The position numbers and the translations under genes were made by a program. This document shows positions 43,523-53,644 of a stretch of DNA of 64,000 nucleotides, in pieces; positions within the stretch are counted from its first letter, which is position 1, and each line of letters opens with the position of its first letter. Source of the stretch: an uncultured Bacilli bacterium (GTDB lineage: Bacteria; Bacillota_I; Bacilli_A; RFN20; CAG-631). Under the pieces are notes generated by a model. That model made no database searches. It saw nothing but the letters and a program-made list of their open reading frames with translations, and was not told the DNA's origin. The stretch is from the NCBI GenBank assembly GCA_947626825.1, contig CANQTM010000002.1:52223-116222 (forward strand), written 5' to 3'.

Positions 43523-46500
43523 ATGAAAAATGCCAAAAAAATACTGCTTTCATTTGGCATGATTGCATTAACTACCAGTTGTGGAATGAAATTAGATTCA
43601 AAATCTATTGATCCCAAAGATTTGGCAGCTAGTGTAACTAGATTAAATGAAAGAGATGAAGATTCGTCAAGAGTTTATTATAACTATATTGACAATGTAA
43701 ACGAAAAATATGGAGATAATTATTTAAATTCAAATGCCAAACAAATATTATATCCAGAAGGCAATGATGGTACATTAGATAATGAAAATCTAGTCGATAT
43801 TGATAAGATGGATAAAAAACCTGACTATGCAAGAGTAATTGTTTCTAATACTAGTAGAACATATACTTTTAATAACTTTAATGCATCGTTACATGGGCGT
43901 TATCGTTTATACCTTGAATATTTTATTCCTTCAAATTTTGCCTCATCTGCTTTAATAAGTGTCAATATTAATAATACTGTTCCATTTTTAGAAGCTGAAG
44001 CAATTACATTGCCTCTTTTATATCAAGATGATGTAAGTTATGATGAAAATGGAAAAAAGAATTTTGATAGTTATACTACTAAATATGGTGATCAAATGAC
44101 ACCAACACAAAAAAGAGTTTTAAGATGGCAAACAGAAGGCCTTTATGAAAGTAAATATTCAACAACTGAACCATTAGTTTTTGATATCGATAGTTCAAGT
44201 AATCCACAAATTACTATTACAAATCTTTCAAGTGACTATTTCTACATTGGCTCGCTAACTTTACAGCCTGTTGAAAAAGCTAAAACATATAATCAATATT
44301 TAGAAGAACATATATCTACAAGTCAAGGACTTGATAATATTGAATTAAATGCAATTGATTATGATTATAAAAATACTAATGATGCTACAGTTACTAATGA
44401 ACAATCTCCTGCTGTAACTCCTTATGAAAATGATAGAAAATTATTGAATGTTACTTCTGGTTGGGATCAATCAGGTCAAGCAATTACTTGGAGTTTCAAT
44501 GTTGAATCAGCTGGATTTTATCCTATTGTTGTTCATTATTATAATGGTAATGATAATTTCCCATTATTTAGAAAAATACAAATTAATGGTGAAGTACCAT
44601 TTTATGAAGTTGAAAATTATTCTTTCCCTACAACTTCATCACATTATGAAAACGAAACATTATCAGATAGTAATGGCAATCCATATTATTTCTATTTAAA
44701 ACAAGGTGCTAATACAATCACTTTAACATCTACAATGGAACCTCTTTTAGAAGTTTATACAAATTTAATGGCAGTTTATGATGATATCAATCAATTTTCA
44801 ATTGATATTAGAAAAGTTACTGGTGCAGTAATTGATGCTAATAAAGATTATAAAATAACAAAATATTTCACTGAAACATTACCAGTTTTAAAAGCTTATA
44901 AAAATATTATTTTAGATTCTTATGATAAACTTCGTAATTTTGTTGGAAATAATAAATCTTCAAGTTCTTTAACATATTTCCAAAGAATGATTGAATTAGT
45001 TGATGAATTAATTGAAGAACCAGATGATTTACCTTTAAAACTTAGTAAATTCTCATCTGGTGATAACTGTCTTGCAAAACTTGTTGCAGATACAGCAAAT
45101 ACATTGCAATCTACAAATATGGTTTTGGATACTATATATGTTACTAATGATCAATCAAAAATTAGGCCAAGCAATGCATCTTGGTTTTCATCATTTTATT
45201 CATCACTTGTAACATTAGGACAAACATTTACTTCAGATAAATATAAAACAATATTAAATGATGGCGAATTAAATATTTGGTCATCACGATCACAGGCTTA
45301 TAATGACATTTTACAAACATTTGCTGATAACGAATTCACACCAAATACAAAATGTGCTGAATTTCCAAATGGTATAAAAGTAAATATTAGACAAATGCCT
45401 AGTGAAGATAATTTGATTTATGCTTATGCTGCTGATACAGTACCTGATTTAGTTTTAGGTATCAATTCAGGAAGAGCATTTGAATTTGCTTTACGTGGTG
45501 ATGCAGCATTCCCACTTAGTGATTTTGATTCTTCATGGAAATATGTTAATAACCATTGGGGCTTTACTCCATATTTTTGGGATGTTGTTTCAAATATGCC
45601 ACATGGACAATTAATGTCAATGTTATATAATGATAAATTTTATTCAGTTCCAGAAACAACAAGTGTGCAATTAATGTTTTCACGTGATGATATTATGGAT
45701 GTTGCTGGTGATAATAGACAACCATTACCAATTCCAAATACTTGGAATGAATTGATTGGAGAATTATATAAGATTCAATCACAAGGTATGAATTTCTATT
45801 ATCCAACTAGTGCTTCAGGTTCTTTAAAAGGACTTGCTTCAACAGCTCAATTCATTTTACAAAATAATGGTTCTATTCTTTCTTCAAATGCTTATACAAC
45901 TGATTTAAGAGCTGATGCAACATATGAAGGAATTAAATTATTAACTGATTTATATACAATTTATGCTTTACCTACTGAAGTTGCATCTTTCTATAATCAT
46001 TTTAGATATGGTACTTATCCATTAGGAATTGGCGATTTAGGTATGTATTTACAACTTAAATATGTAGCTCCTGAATTATTAGGAAAATGGTCAGTTCATC
46101 AAATACCTGGCCTTGAACAAAATCCAATTAATACCGATCCTGATCATCCTATTTATAAAGATTTAAATCATGATGGTGAAGGTGATCCTGTTTCAAGATG
46201 GTATATTTCTAATGGTTCTGCTGCAATGATCTTTAACAATTCAAAAATGATTGATGAAGCTTGGTTATTCTTACAATGGTGGATGACTGAAGATATTCAA
46301 GAAGCATTCACTGATGCTTTACAATCTACATTTGGTCCATCAGTAGTTTGGTTTTCTGCAAATTTAGATGCAGCTAAATCTTTACCAATTGATTCAAATG
46401 TTAGAGATGTAGTTTTAAATCAAGTACATTGGATTATTGATTTACAACAAATCCCTGGTCAATATATGTTAGAAAGAGGTTTATCAGATATTTGGAACAC

Positions 46501-46753
46501 TGTCGTATTTGGTACATCATCTTCTGGTGATATTTCAGGTAGAACTGTTGGAGAAGCAATTGATTTACAAAAAGTTTTAATGGATAGAGAAATACAAAGA
46601 AAAATGGAAGAATTTGGTTATTATGATACTAATGCTATGACTGGTACGAGAGCCTACATATTAAGGAATTTTGATTGGGTTGAGTCATGTTTTACAAATT
46701 TCAAAAAAGGTACTACTGGTGGCAATAAATCAACACCATATTGTAGCATTTAG
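43523..46753 (+). CDS. Giant carbohydrate-type extracellular solute-binding lipoprotein with duplicated N-terminal carbohydrate-binding-like modules
   Basis: Lipobox 'LTTSCGMK'; C-half SBP family 1 pattern ('MLYNDKFYSVPETTSVQLMFSRDDIMD...IPNTWNELIGELYKIQSQGMNFYYP', 'DEAWLFLQWWMTEDIQEAF'); N-half internal repeat. Confidence 0.8.
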   Translation: MKNAKKILLSFGMIALTTSCGMKLDSKSIDPKDLAASVTRLNERDEDSSRVYYNYIDNVNEKYGDNYLNSNAKQILYPEGNDGTLDNENLVDIDKMDKKPDYARVIVSNTSRTYTFNNFNASLHGRYRLYLEYFIPSNFASSALISVNINNTVPFLEAEAITLPLLYQDDVSYDENGKKNFDSYTTKYGDQMTPTQKRVLRWQTEGLYESKYSTTEPLVFDIDSSSNPQITITNLSSDYFYIGSLTLQPVEKAKTYNQYLEEHISTSQGLDNIELNAIDYDYKNTNDATVTNEQSPAVTPYENDRKLLNVTSGWDQSGQAITWSFNVESAGFYPIVVHYYNGNDNFPLFRKIQINGEVPFYEVENYSFPTTSSHYENETLSDSNGNPYYFYLKQGANTITLTSTMEPLLEVYTNLMAVYDDINQFSIDIRKVTGAVIDANKDYKITKYFTETLPVLKAYKNIILDSYDKLRNFVGNNKSSSSLTYFQRMIELVDELIEEPDDLPLKLSKFSSGDNCLAKLVADTANTLQSTNMVLDTIYVTNDQSKIRPSNASWFSSFYSSLVTLGQTFTSDKYKTILNDGELNIWSSRSQAYNDILQTFADNEFTPNTKCAEFPNGIKVNIRQMPSEDNLIYAYAADTVPDLVLGINSGRAFEFALRGDAAFPLSDFDSSWKYVNNHWGFTPYFWDVVSNMPHGQLMSMLYNDKFYSVPETTSVQLMFSRDDIMDVAGDNRQPLPIPNTWNELIGELYKIQSQGMNFYYPTSASGSLKGLASTAQFILQNNGSILSSNAYTTDLRADATYEGIKLLTDLYTIYALPTEVASFYNHFRYGTYPLGIGDLGMYLQLKYVAPELLGKWSVHQIPGLEQNPINTDPDHPIYKDLNHDGEGDPVSRWYISNGSAAMIFNNSKMIDEAWLFLQWWMTEDIQEAFTDALQSTFGPSVVWFSANLDAAKSLPIDSNVRDVVLNQVHWIIDLQQIPGQYMLERGLSDIWNTVVFGTSSSGDISGRTVGEAIDLQKVLMDREIQRKMEEFGYYDTNAMTGTRAYILRNFDWVESCFTNFKKGTTGGNKSTPYCSI

Positions 46754-46766
46754 AAAGGAGTAATTT

Positions 46767-47732
46767 ATGGGAACAACTCGTTTAAGAATATATAAAGATG
46801 TTCGAGAAAAAAAGATTAAAATAAAAAGAAATCATAAAACCAATGGTATTAATGGTTCTCCAGTTTCAATTTTCTTATTAACTGCACCATATATTACTTT
46901 ATTCTTTGTATTTATTGCTTTACCAGTATTTATTTCTGCAATTCTATCATTAACTTATTTCAATGCTATTCAATTTCCATCATTTGTTGGTTTAAGAAAT
47001 TATGTTAGTATGTTCTCTGTTGACCGTGACTTTATGCAATATGTTGTTCCAGAAACATTGACATTTGCTATTATCGTTGGTCCTGGAGGTTATTTATTAT
47101 CATTTATTATTGCTTGGATGTTGGCACAACTTCCAAAGACAATAAGAACAATCCTAGCTTTAATTGTTTATACCCCATCACTTGCTGGTGGTGTCTTGAT
47201 TGGTGTCATTTGGAAATCATTATTCTCAGGTGACCAATGGGGATATTTAAATGCCTTCTTGATGAATTTTGGTATAATCGATGCCCCTATATTGTGGCTA
47301 ACCAATCCACAATATCTATTAGGAATTACAATATTTGTTGCTTTATGGAGTTCATTTGGTATCGGCTTCTTATCAATTCTATCATCGCTTTGTAATCTTG
47401 ATCCTGAATTATATGAAGCAGCTCATATTGATGGAATTAAAAATAGATTCCAAGAAACAATATATGTAACAATTCCACAAATGAGAGGCTCAATGTATTT
47501 TGCTGCAATCATGTCAATTACTAATGCGATGTCAGCTGGTACTTTAGCAATTACATTGTCAGGGTCTAACCCAACACCGCAAAAATCTGCTCAAACAATT
47601 CTAGCTCATATGAACGATTATGCATTTATTAGAAATGAATTAGGATATGCTTCTGCGATGTCTGTTGTATTATTATTATTTGTATTATTATTTTCAAAAA
47701 TTGCCAATTTGTTATTTGGCAATAGAGATTAG
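46767..47732 (+). CDS. Sugar ABC transporter permease (MalF-type), pair 1
   Basis: Binding-protein-dependent permease; EAA loop 'LYEAAHIDGIKNRFQETIYVTIPQM'. Confidence 0.9.
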   Translation: MGTTRLRIYKDVREKKIKIKRNHKTNGINGSPVSIFLLTAPYITLFFVFIALPVFISAILSLTYFNAIQFPSFVGLRNYVSMFSVDRDFMQYVVPETLTFAIIVGPGGYLLSFIIAWMLAQLPKTIRTILALIVYTPSLAGGVLIGVIWKSLFSGDQWGYLNAFLMNFGIIDAPILWLTNPQYLLGITIFVALWSSFGIGFLSILSSLCNLDPELYEAAHIDGIKNRFQETIYVTIPQMRGSMYFAAIMSITNAMSAGTLAITLSGSNPTPQKSAQTILAHMNDYAFIRNELGYASAMSVVLLLFVLLFSKIANLLFGNRD

Positions 47733-47744
47733 GAGGTGGAAAAA

Positions 47745-48614
47745 ATGGCCGCATTTCAAGTTATTCAACTTAATCCCAAAAAGTTTCAAGCCAGTCAAAT
47801 TAAATTTTTGATATTTTTGCTTCCTATTTGTGCTGTAATGATTTTGCCAATTATCTATATTGTTTGTCAGGCATTTAAACCTCTTGATGAATTATTTTAT
47901 TTTCCACCAAGAATATTTGTTTATAATCCTACTTTTGCAAACTTTTCTGAATTATTCCGTTTAGCAAGAATTACAGGATTACCTTGGCTTAGATATTTGT
48001 TAAACTCATTATTAATTACAATTTTATATGTTCTTTGTACTTTGTTTTTAACAGTGACTACAGGTTATGCTTTTTCTAAAAAAGAATTTAAAGTTAAAAA
48101 AATCTTTTTCACAGTTAACCAATTAGCTTTAATGTTTGTTGCAATTGCTGTACAAATTCCAACATATTTAATTGTTTCTGCTTTAGGGCTTATTGATAAT
48201 TTCTTAGTCCATATCATTCCATCACTTGCAGTTCCAGTATATTTGTTTTTGATGAAACAAAATATTGATGAAGTTCCAAAAGAAATACTCGAATCTGCAA
48301 AACTCGATGGTGCAAATGATTTGCAAATTATTTTAAAATTTATTGTTCCTCTTGTTAAACCAACAATTGCTACTATTTCAATTTTGGCTTTCCAATCAAT
48401 TTGGAATTCAGGAGGTGCTAGTACAATTTATTTGAATTCAGAGAATTTAAAAACGTTGCCATATTATCTTGGTTTGTTATCATCACAAGCCGGAATACAA
48501 GCAACAGGTGTATCTGCAGCAAGTTCTTTGATTTTATTCTTACCTAACTTAATAATCTTTATTGTAATGCAATCTAAGGTTATGAATACTATGGCAAGGT
48601 CAGGTATTAAATAA
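47745..48614 (+). CDS. Sugar ABC transporter permease (MalG-type), pair 1
   Basis: 'ILESAKLDGANDLQIILKFIVPLVKPTIATISILAF' EAA loop; ATG at 47745 after AGGAGGTG. Confidence 0.92.
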   Translation: MAAFQVIQLNPKKFQASQIKFLIFLLPICAVMILPIIYIVCQAFKPLDELFYFPPRIFVYNPTFANFSELFRLARITGLPWLRYLLNSLLITILYVLCTLFLTVTTGYAFSKKEFKVKKIFFTVNQLALMFVAIAVQIPTYLIVSALGLIDNFLVHIIPSLAVPVYLFLMKQNIDEVPKEILESAKLDGANDLQIILKFIVPLVKPTIATISILAFQSIWNSGGASTIYLNSENLKTLPYYLGLLSSQAGIQATGVSAASSLILFLPNLIIFIVMQSKVMNTMARSGIK

Positions 48615-51085
48615 TGAAAAAAATTAATAAGATAATAAATGTTATTTTATCACTTGTATTGATATTGGCTGCAGCAATACCATTTGCAAGTATAAGTAAT
48701 GAAAAAAGTGTAGTTGCTCATGCTACAAGTGCAACAACTTACACATATTCACATAATGCTGATGATTTAGAAGTTCGAAGTCAAGATGGTTATTTACCTC
48801 AATCAACTTATGATAGAATTGGCCTTGATTCACCACAAGATATGGTTATTGATAAGGTAATTGAAAATGGTGAAGAAGTTGAATATTGTTATATTTTAAA
48901 TGCATCAACAACAACACCTAAAAAACCATTTTTACTAAAATTTAGAATTGATGATTTAAATAATAGTAGTGAAAAAATTGAAAAAATAGATATTTCTGAT
49001 CCTATTTTACCATATGCTAGCGATCCATCAGGTTTATGGGTTCGAACAACAACAGTTGATGGTATAACAAGAAAAGAAATGTATATTGCTGACCATTCAG
49101 CTACATTTAAAGAAACAATTCAACCAACAGATGCTGATAGAAGTTTAGGAATAACACAACCTTATACTTATCAATATAATGGTTTAATTTATCGAATTCA
49201 ATTTAGTGGCACTAATTCATCTGAATTATTATTAGATAGAGATCATGTTGAATATATAACTGAACCAACAGAAGAAGTTTCAAGAAAAGATTATAGTCAA
49301 TATGAATTAATTCAAGTTCCTAAAAATGATCAATCAGCTTTATCTGGACGTCAAATTATACCAACAGCTAGCAACTTCCAATCAGAATATGGTAATTTTA
49401 TTAGAAGAATAGTTTGTAAAATTGGAGAAACATGTGATGATCGTATAGTTCCACTTGGACAATTCATTATGAAAACTCCATCATTTGGCCAAGAAACAAC
49501 TTTCCAACCAGTAAAAATTGCTGTTGATAATGCTGGAAATATCTTTGTTGCTTCATTAGGTACATCAGCTGGTATGATTCAACTTTCTTATAAAGGCGAG
49601 TTTGTTTCATTCTTCGTTGTAAATGCTGTTGCTTATAATTTCTTATATCAAATAATTAAAAATTTTGGTACTAAAGAACAATTAGACAAATTAACTGTTG
49701 CTAAACCAGCAGCTTTCTCAAACGTATTTGTTGATAAAGACAATTTAGTATATTCACTTACAACAGAAACAACACAACCACTTGATAAATATTCAACAGG
49801 TGGCAGTTCAATTTTAGAATATAAACTTGGAACTAATGGTTTAGCGGTTGTTGATTCATATGTCACTCAAGATGGTTTAATATTCTTAGCGTCTAAAACT
49901 GGTGCTGTTGTTGTATTGGAACCATCAGGTCAATTGATTTTCTATTTTGGTACTTTTGAAAGTGGCGCTAGTACAAGTATTATTGGTTTCTTTGATAGCG
50001 TATCTTCATTAGTTATCGATAAATCTAATAATGTTTGGTTAGTTGATGAAAAAGCAAATTATTTACAAACATTTGCACCGACTGAATATACAAAGAATAT
50101 CTTTAATGCAATTATTTCATTCAATAATCATGATTATGAAACAAGTAGAAAATCATGGGAAGAAGTTTTAAAATATGATTCATTATCAGTATTAGGTAAT
50201 AATGGTTTAGGTAAAGCTTTCTATTATGATTTAGATTTTGAATCATCACTAGAATATTTTACTAAATCTAAAAATAGAACTCTATACTCTAATGTATTCT
50301 GGGAATTAAGAAATGATTTCTTACAACAAAACTTAGCTATAATCTTTGTTATTGCTGTTGCTGCAATCGGATTAATTGTCTTATTAGTTTATCTATATAA
50401 ACATAATAAACATTTTGGTAAGATACGAACTGGTGTAGGCAAAGTTAAAGCAACAAGAATCTTTAAAGACTTAACAGTAGGCTTTAGATTAATAGTTAAA
50501 CCAAATGATACATTCTATGAATTAAAAGTTCATAAACGTGGTTCAATATTTGGTGCAACAGTTTATTATATATTAGCTTTGATTGCCTTTGTATTAAATT
50601 TATATGGTTATGCATTGCCATTCCAATACATTACTTCAAATTTAGTAAACCCATCAACATTTATGTTAGCGTTCCTTGTAGTTGTATCAGTATTTGTTTT
50701 ATGCAACTATCTTGTTTCAGCTATTAATGATGGTGAAGGTACATTTGCTGATATTTATAAATTTACAGGTTATAGTATGTTACCAATGATTATTTGTTTC
50801 CCAATTTCAGTTGGTATTTCATATGGATTAACATTAAATGAAGAAGTTATAATTAGCATTCTTCAAGCAATAGGCTATTGGGGAACAGGCATATTCTTAG
50901 TTATTGGTATTTTAGAAACTCATAACTATACATTTAGTAAAACAGTAGTAAACATTATATTAACAATTATCTTTATGGTTTTATTTATAATCATTTGTAT
51001 TGTGATAATTGTTATGATAGATCAAATCAAAACATTTATAGAACAAATTTGGAGAGAGGTGAAGTTACGTGCGGGCTTATTCTAA
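48614..51085 (+). CDS. Secreted/membrane protein: signal peptide, NHL-like repeat region, TPR-like segment, TM, C-terminal Yip1 family domain
   Basis: Propeller-like 'PVKIAVDNAGNIFVASLG' and 'SLVIDKSNNVWLVDEKANYLQTF'; TPR-like 'NNGLGKAFYYDLDFESSLEYFTKS'; polytopic C-terminus with Yip1-like character. Confidence 0.7.
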   Translation: MKKINKIINVILSLVLILAAAIPFASISNEKSVVAHATSATTYTYSHNADDLEVRSQDGYLPQSTYDRIGLDSPQDMVIDKVIENGEEVEYCYILNASTTTPKKPFLLKFRIDDLNNSSEKIEKIDISDPILPYASDPSGLWVRTTTVDGITRKEMYIADHSATFKETIQPTDADRSLGITQPYTYQYNGLIYRIQFSGTNSSELLLDRDHVEYITEPTEEVSRKDYSQYELIQVPKNDQSALSGRQIIPTASNFQSEYGNFIRRIVCKIGETCDDRIVPLGQFIMKTPSFGQETTFQPVKIAVDNAGNIFVASLGTSAGMIQLSYKGEFVSFFVVNAVAYNFLYQIIKNFGTKEQLDKLTVAKPAAFSNVFVDKDNLVYSLTTETTQPLDKYSTGGSSILEYKLGTNGLAVVDSYVTQDGLIFLASKTGAVVVLEPSGQLIFYFGTFESGASTSIIGFFDSVSSLVIDKSNNVWLVDEKANYLQTFAPTEYTKNIFNAIISFNNHDYETSRKSWEEVLKYDSLSVLGNNGLGKAFYYDLDFESSLEYFTKSKNRTLYSNVFWELRNDFLQQNLAIIFVIAVAAIGLIVLLVYLYKHNKHFGKIRTGVGKVKATRIFKDLTVGFRLIVKPNDTFYELKVHKRGSIFGATVYYILALIAFVLNLYGYALPFQYITSNLVNPSTFMLAFLVVVSVFVLCNYLVSAINDGEGTFADIYKFTGYSMLPMIICFPISVGISYGLTLNEEVIISILQAIGYWGTGIFLVIGILETHNYTFSKTVVNIILTIIFMVLFIIICIVIIVMIDQIKTFIEQIWREVKLRAGLF

Positions 51086-53633
51086 AAAATGGATATTATA
51101 TATTTGCGTAATTATTTTATCAATTGCTTGTGTTAACATAGGCTTTGATTACGTAACTAATGCTTTAGAGCAAACAAATAGAAATGAATTGTATTCTCCA
51201 AATGAATATAATGTAGCTGTTTCAAATGATGAAGGTTATTCAAAAATTTATGAAAACAAAAATTTTGAATATTACTATTCAAGCAACAAAACAATTTTAA
51301 AAATATTAAATAAAAAATCTGGATTTATTTGGTCAACTGGTGCTGACACAGATAGAAGTGATGATGTAGTAAAAAGATGTTCAGGAATTACTAAATATTC
51401 TGATGAATATTATGCATGTGCTGTTGATATTGGCTCTACAAGACAAGGTAAAGATAATATCGATAGTTATGCTAGAATTAATGGACTTATCTATTTTTCA
51501 TTGATTTCAAATAATAATCTTAATGATATTTGGACAATGACAGCTAATACTACAGCTGCTTTATATCGCCACAAAAATTATGCTAATGAATGGATGTTTA
51601 AATTTACATATGTTGTAAGAAGAGCAGGTGCTCAAACAGCTGAAAATAATTTAGCAGTTGATATTTCTATTAATATGAGATTGACATTTACTGAAGATGG
51701 TTTTGATGTCAATATCTATAATGAAGATGTTGGTGGCTCTACAAAACACTTAATAGATTCTATTTATCCATTACCATTGCTTGGACAATCTGGTGGTAAA
51801 ATTATTAAATGTAAGATTGATAGTACCGATGAAAATGGTAAAGGAGATTGTAATTTTGATGCAACTGATGCTAATAATATAATTGATAATCCAAAGACTA
51901 ATTTAGATGGTTATATATTTGTACCAGATGGTTCTGGAGCATTAATAAGATTTGATAATATTAAATATTATTCACCATCATCATCACGTTTATATTTTGA
52001 TATGTATGGCGACCCATATAAAGAAACATATTCATCTTGGGAATTTAGTACTGAAAACGCTGTAAGAGAAAAAGATATGGTTCCTACAAAACAAATAAGC
52101 ATGCCTGTTTGGGGTGTGTCATATGGAAATAATCAAGATGCTTTTGTAGCATATGTTACAAAAGGCAGTGAATATTTTGGTTTAATTTATACTGGACGTA
52201 CTACAGATAATGAGTTTGCTTCAATCAAACCAAGATTTGAAAGAAATAGATTTTATGTTTATCATTATGCTGATTCTTCAACAACATTTAATCTAGATTC
52301 TAGTGAAGTTGATACTTATTATGATTATGATATTGGTATTAGTTATAATTTCTTACAAGGTGATGGTAGCGATGGTGAATTACCAGCAAGTTATGTTGGT
52401 ATGGCATTAAAATATCGAGATTATTTACAAAAAAATAGCAAAATAAAGGCAAATGTAGAATTAAAACAAGGTCCAAAAGTTGACTTTTTAATGAGTGATG
52501 CTAAAGAAGGTATTGTTGGTTATAGTGAAGTTGATGTAACTAGCACTAATGATATTGAACGCATTTTAACAGATTTAAAAAATGATGGCCTTGAAGATAT
52601 TACTTCGACATTATATGGATGGCAAAAAGGCGGTAATTCTTATGCACGTCCATGGGAAGTAAAATGGAATAATAATCTTGGTGGTAAAAGTGGCTTTAAA
52701 AATGTTGTTGATCTAGCTAAAGATTATGGATATCACATTGATTTTTATACACAATTTGGTATGATTAATAACGCTCAATCATCATCATTCAATGCTTATG
52801 TTGTCAAAGGCTTATCTAGAGATTATGGTACTTATATTTTATATGATAAAGCTAAACCAATGACATGGTGGTATTATACTAATGCTGATCGTATGGGAAA
52901 TTGGTTAAATGATCAAGCAACACAAATAGCAAAACTTGGTGATAATGTTGGATTAGCAACTGGTGGCATAACAACTTTGTTAATTCCTGATTATGGTAAA
53001 AAATTAAGTTATTCAGCTGCAGCTAATTCAATATATCAGTCGACTAAAGAAGCTTCTAATACATTACCTTTATCTGGCGATACACCAAATTCATATTTAT
53101 GGAATAATTATTCAAACTTTACAAATATTTCTGTATATAATTCACAATATCAATGTGAAACAGACTCAGTTCCATTTATGGAAATAGTCTTTAGCGGACT
53201 TGTTAATTTATATGCAGAATATGCAAATTTCTCTTTCTATGATAAATTATCACAATTAAAGATGATAGATTATAATTTGCTTCCATCATTTGTTATATCT
53301 TCTAAAGAAGTTGAAGATATTATGTATACAAATTCAAGAGACTGGTTTGCTACAAGTTATAATAGTTTCCATTCTGTAATTAATGAAATTAGTGATTTTG
53401 TCTTGCCATTTAATAAACTTGTAAAAGGTAAAACAATAGTTAATAGAAAAGCTATTGAATTACCAAATAATGAATTAGGTTTATATGTTAATACTTATGC
53501 TTCATTTGAAGATGGTCAAGTTGGAAATGATACAATTAATGTTGCTATTAATTATTTAGAACATGATGTAACATTTAATTTTAATGGTAAAGATTATAAT
53601 GTTCCTGCATTGCAAGCAATGCAACTTAGTTAG
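51069..53633 (+). CDS. DUF5696-like extracytoplasmic protein (putative glycosidase-like barrel)
   Basis: GTG start after GAGAGGTGAAG; N-terminal signal anchor; 'DGYIFVPDGSGALIRFDN', 'VDFLMSDAKEGIVGYSEVDVTSTNDIERILTDLKNDGLEDITSTLYGWQKGG' resembling the DUF5696 pattern. Confidence 0.7.
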   Translation: MRAYSKKWILYICVIILSIACVNIGFDYVTNALEQTNRNELYSPNEYNVAVSNDEGYSKIYENKNFEYYYSSNKTILKILNKKSGFIWSTGADTDRSDDVVKRCSGITKYSDEYYACAVDIGSTRQGKDNIDSYARINGLIYFSLISNNNLNDIWTMTANTTAALYRHKNYANEWMFKFTYVVRRAGAQTAENNLAVDISINMRLTFTEDGFDVNIYNEDVGGSTKHLIDSIYPLPLLGQSGGKIIKCKIDSTDENGKGDCNFDATDANNIIDNPKTNLDGYIFVPDGSGALIRFDNIKYYSPSSSRLYFDMYGDPYKETYSSWEFSTENAVREKDMVPTKQISMPVWGVSYGNNQDAFVAYVTKGSEYFGLIYTGRTTDNEFASIKPRFERNRFYVYHYADSSTTFNLDSSEVDTYYDYDIGISYNFLQGDGSDGELPASYVGMALKYRDYLQKNSKIKANVELKQGPKVDFLMSDAKEGIVGYSEVDVTSTNDIERILTDLKNDGLEDITSTLYGWQKGGNSYARPWEVKWNNNLGGKSGFKNVVDLAKDYGYHIDFYTQFGMINNAQSSSFNAYVVKGLSRDYGTYILYDKAKPMTWWYYTNADRMGNWLNDQATQIAKLGDNVGLATGGITTLLIPDYGKKLSYSAAANSIYQSTKEASNTLPLSGDTPNSYLWNNYSNFTNISVYNSQYQCETDSVPFMEIVFSGLVNLYAEYANFSFYDKLSQLKMIDYNLLPSFVISSKEVEDIMYTNSRDWFATSYNSFHSVINEISDFVLPFNKLVKGKTIVNRKAIELPNNELGLYVNTYASFEDGQVGNDTINVAINYLEHDVTFNFNGKDYNVPALQAMQLS

Positions 53634-53644
53634 GAGGTGTGAGT

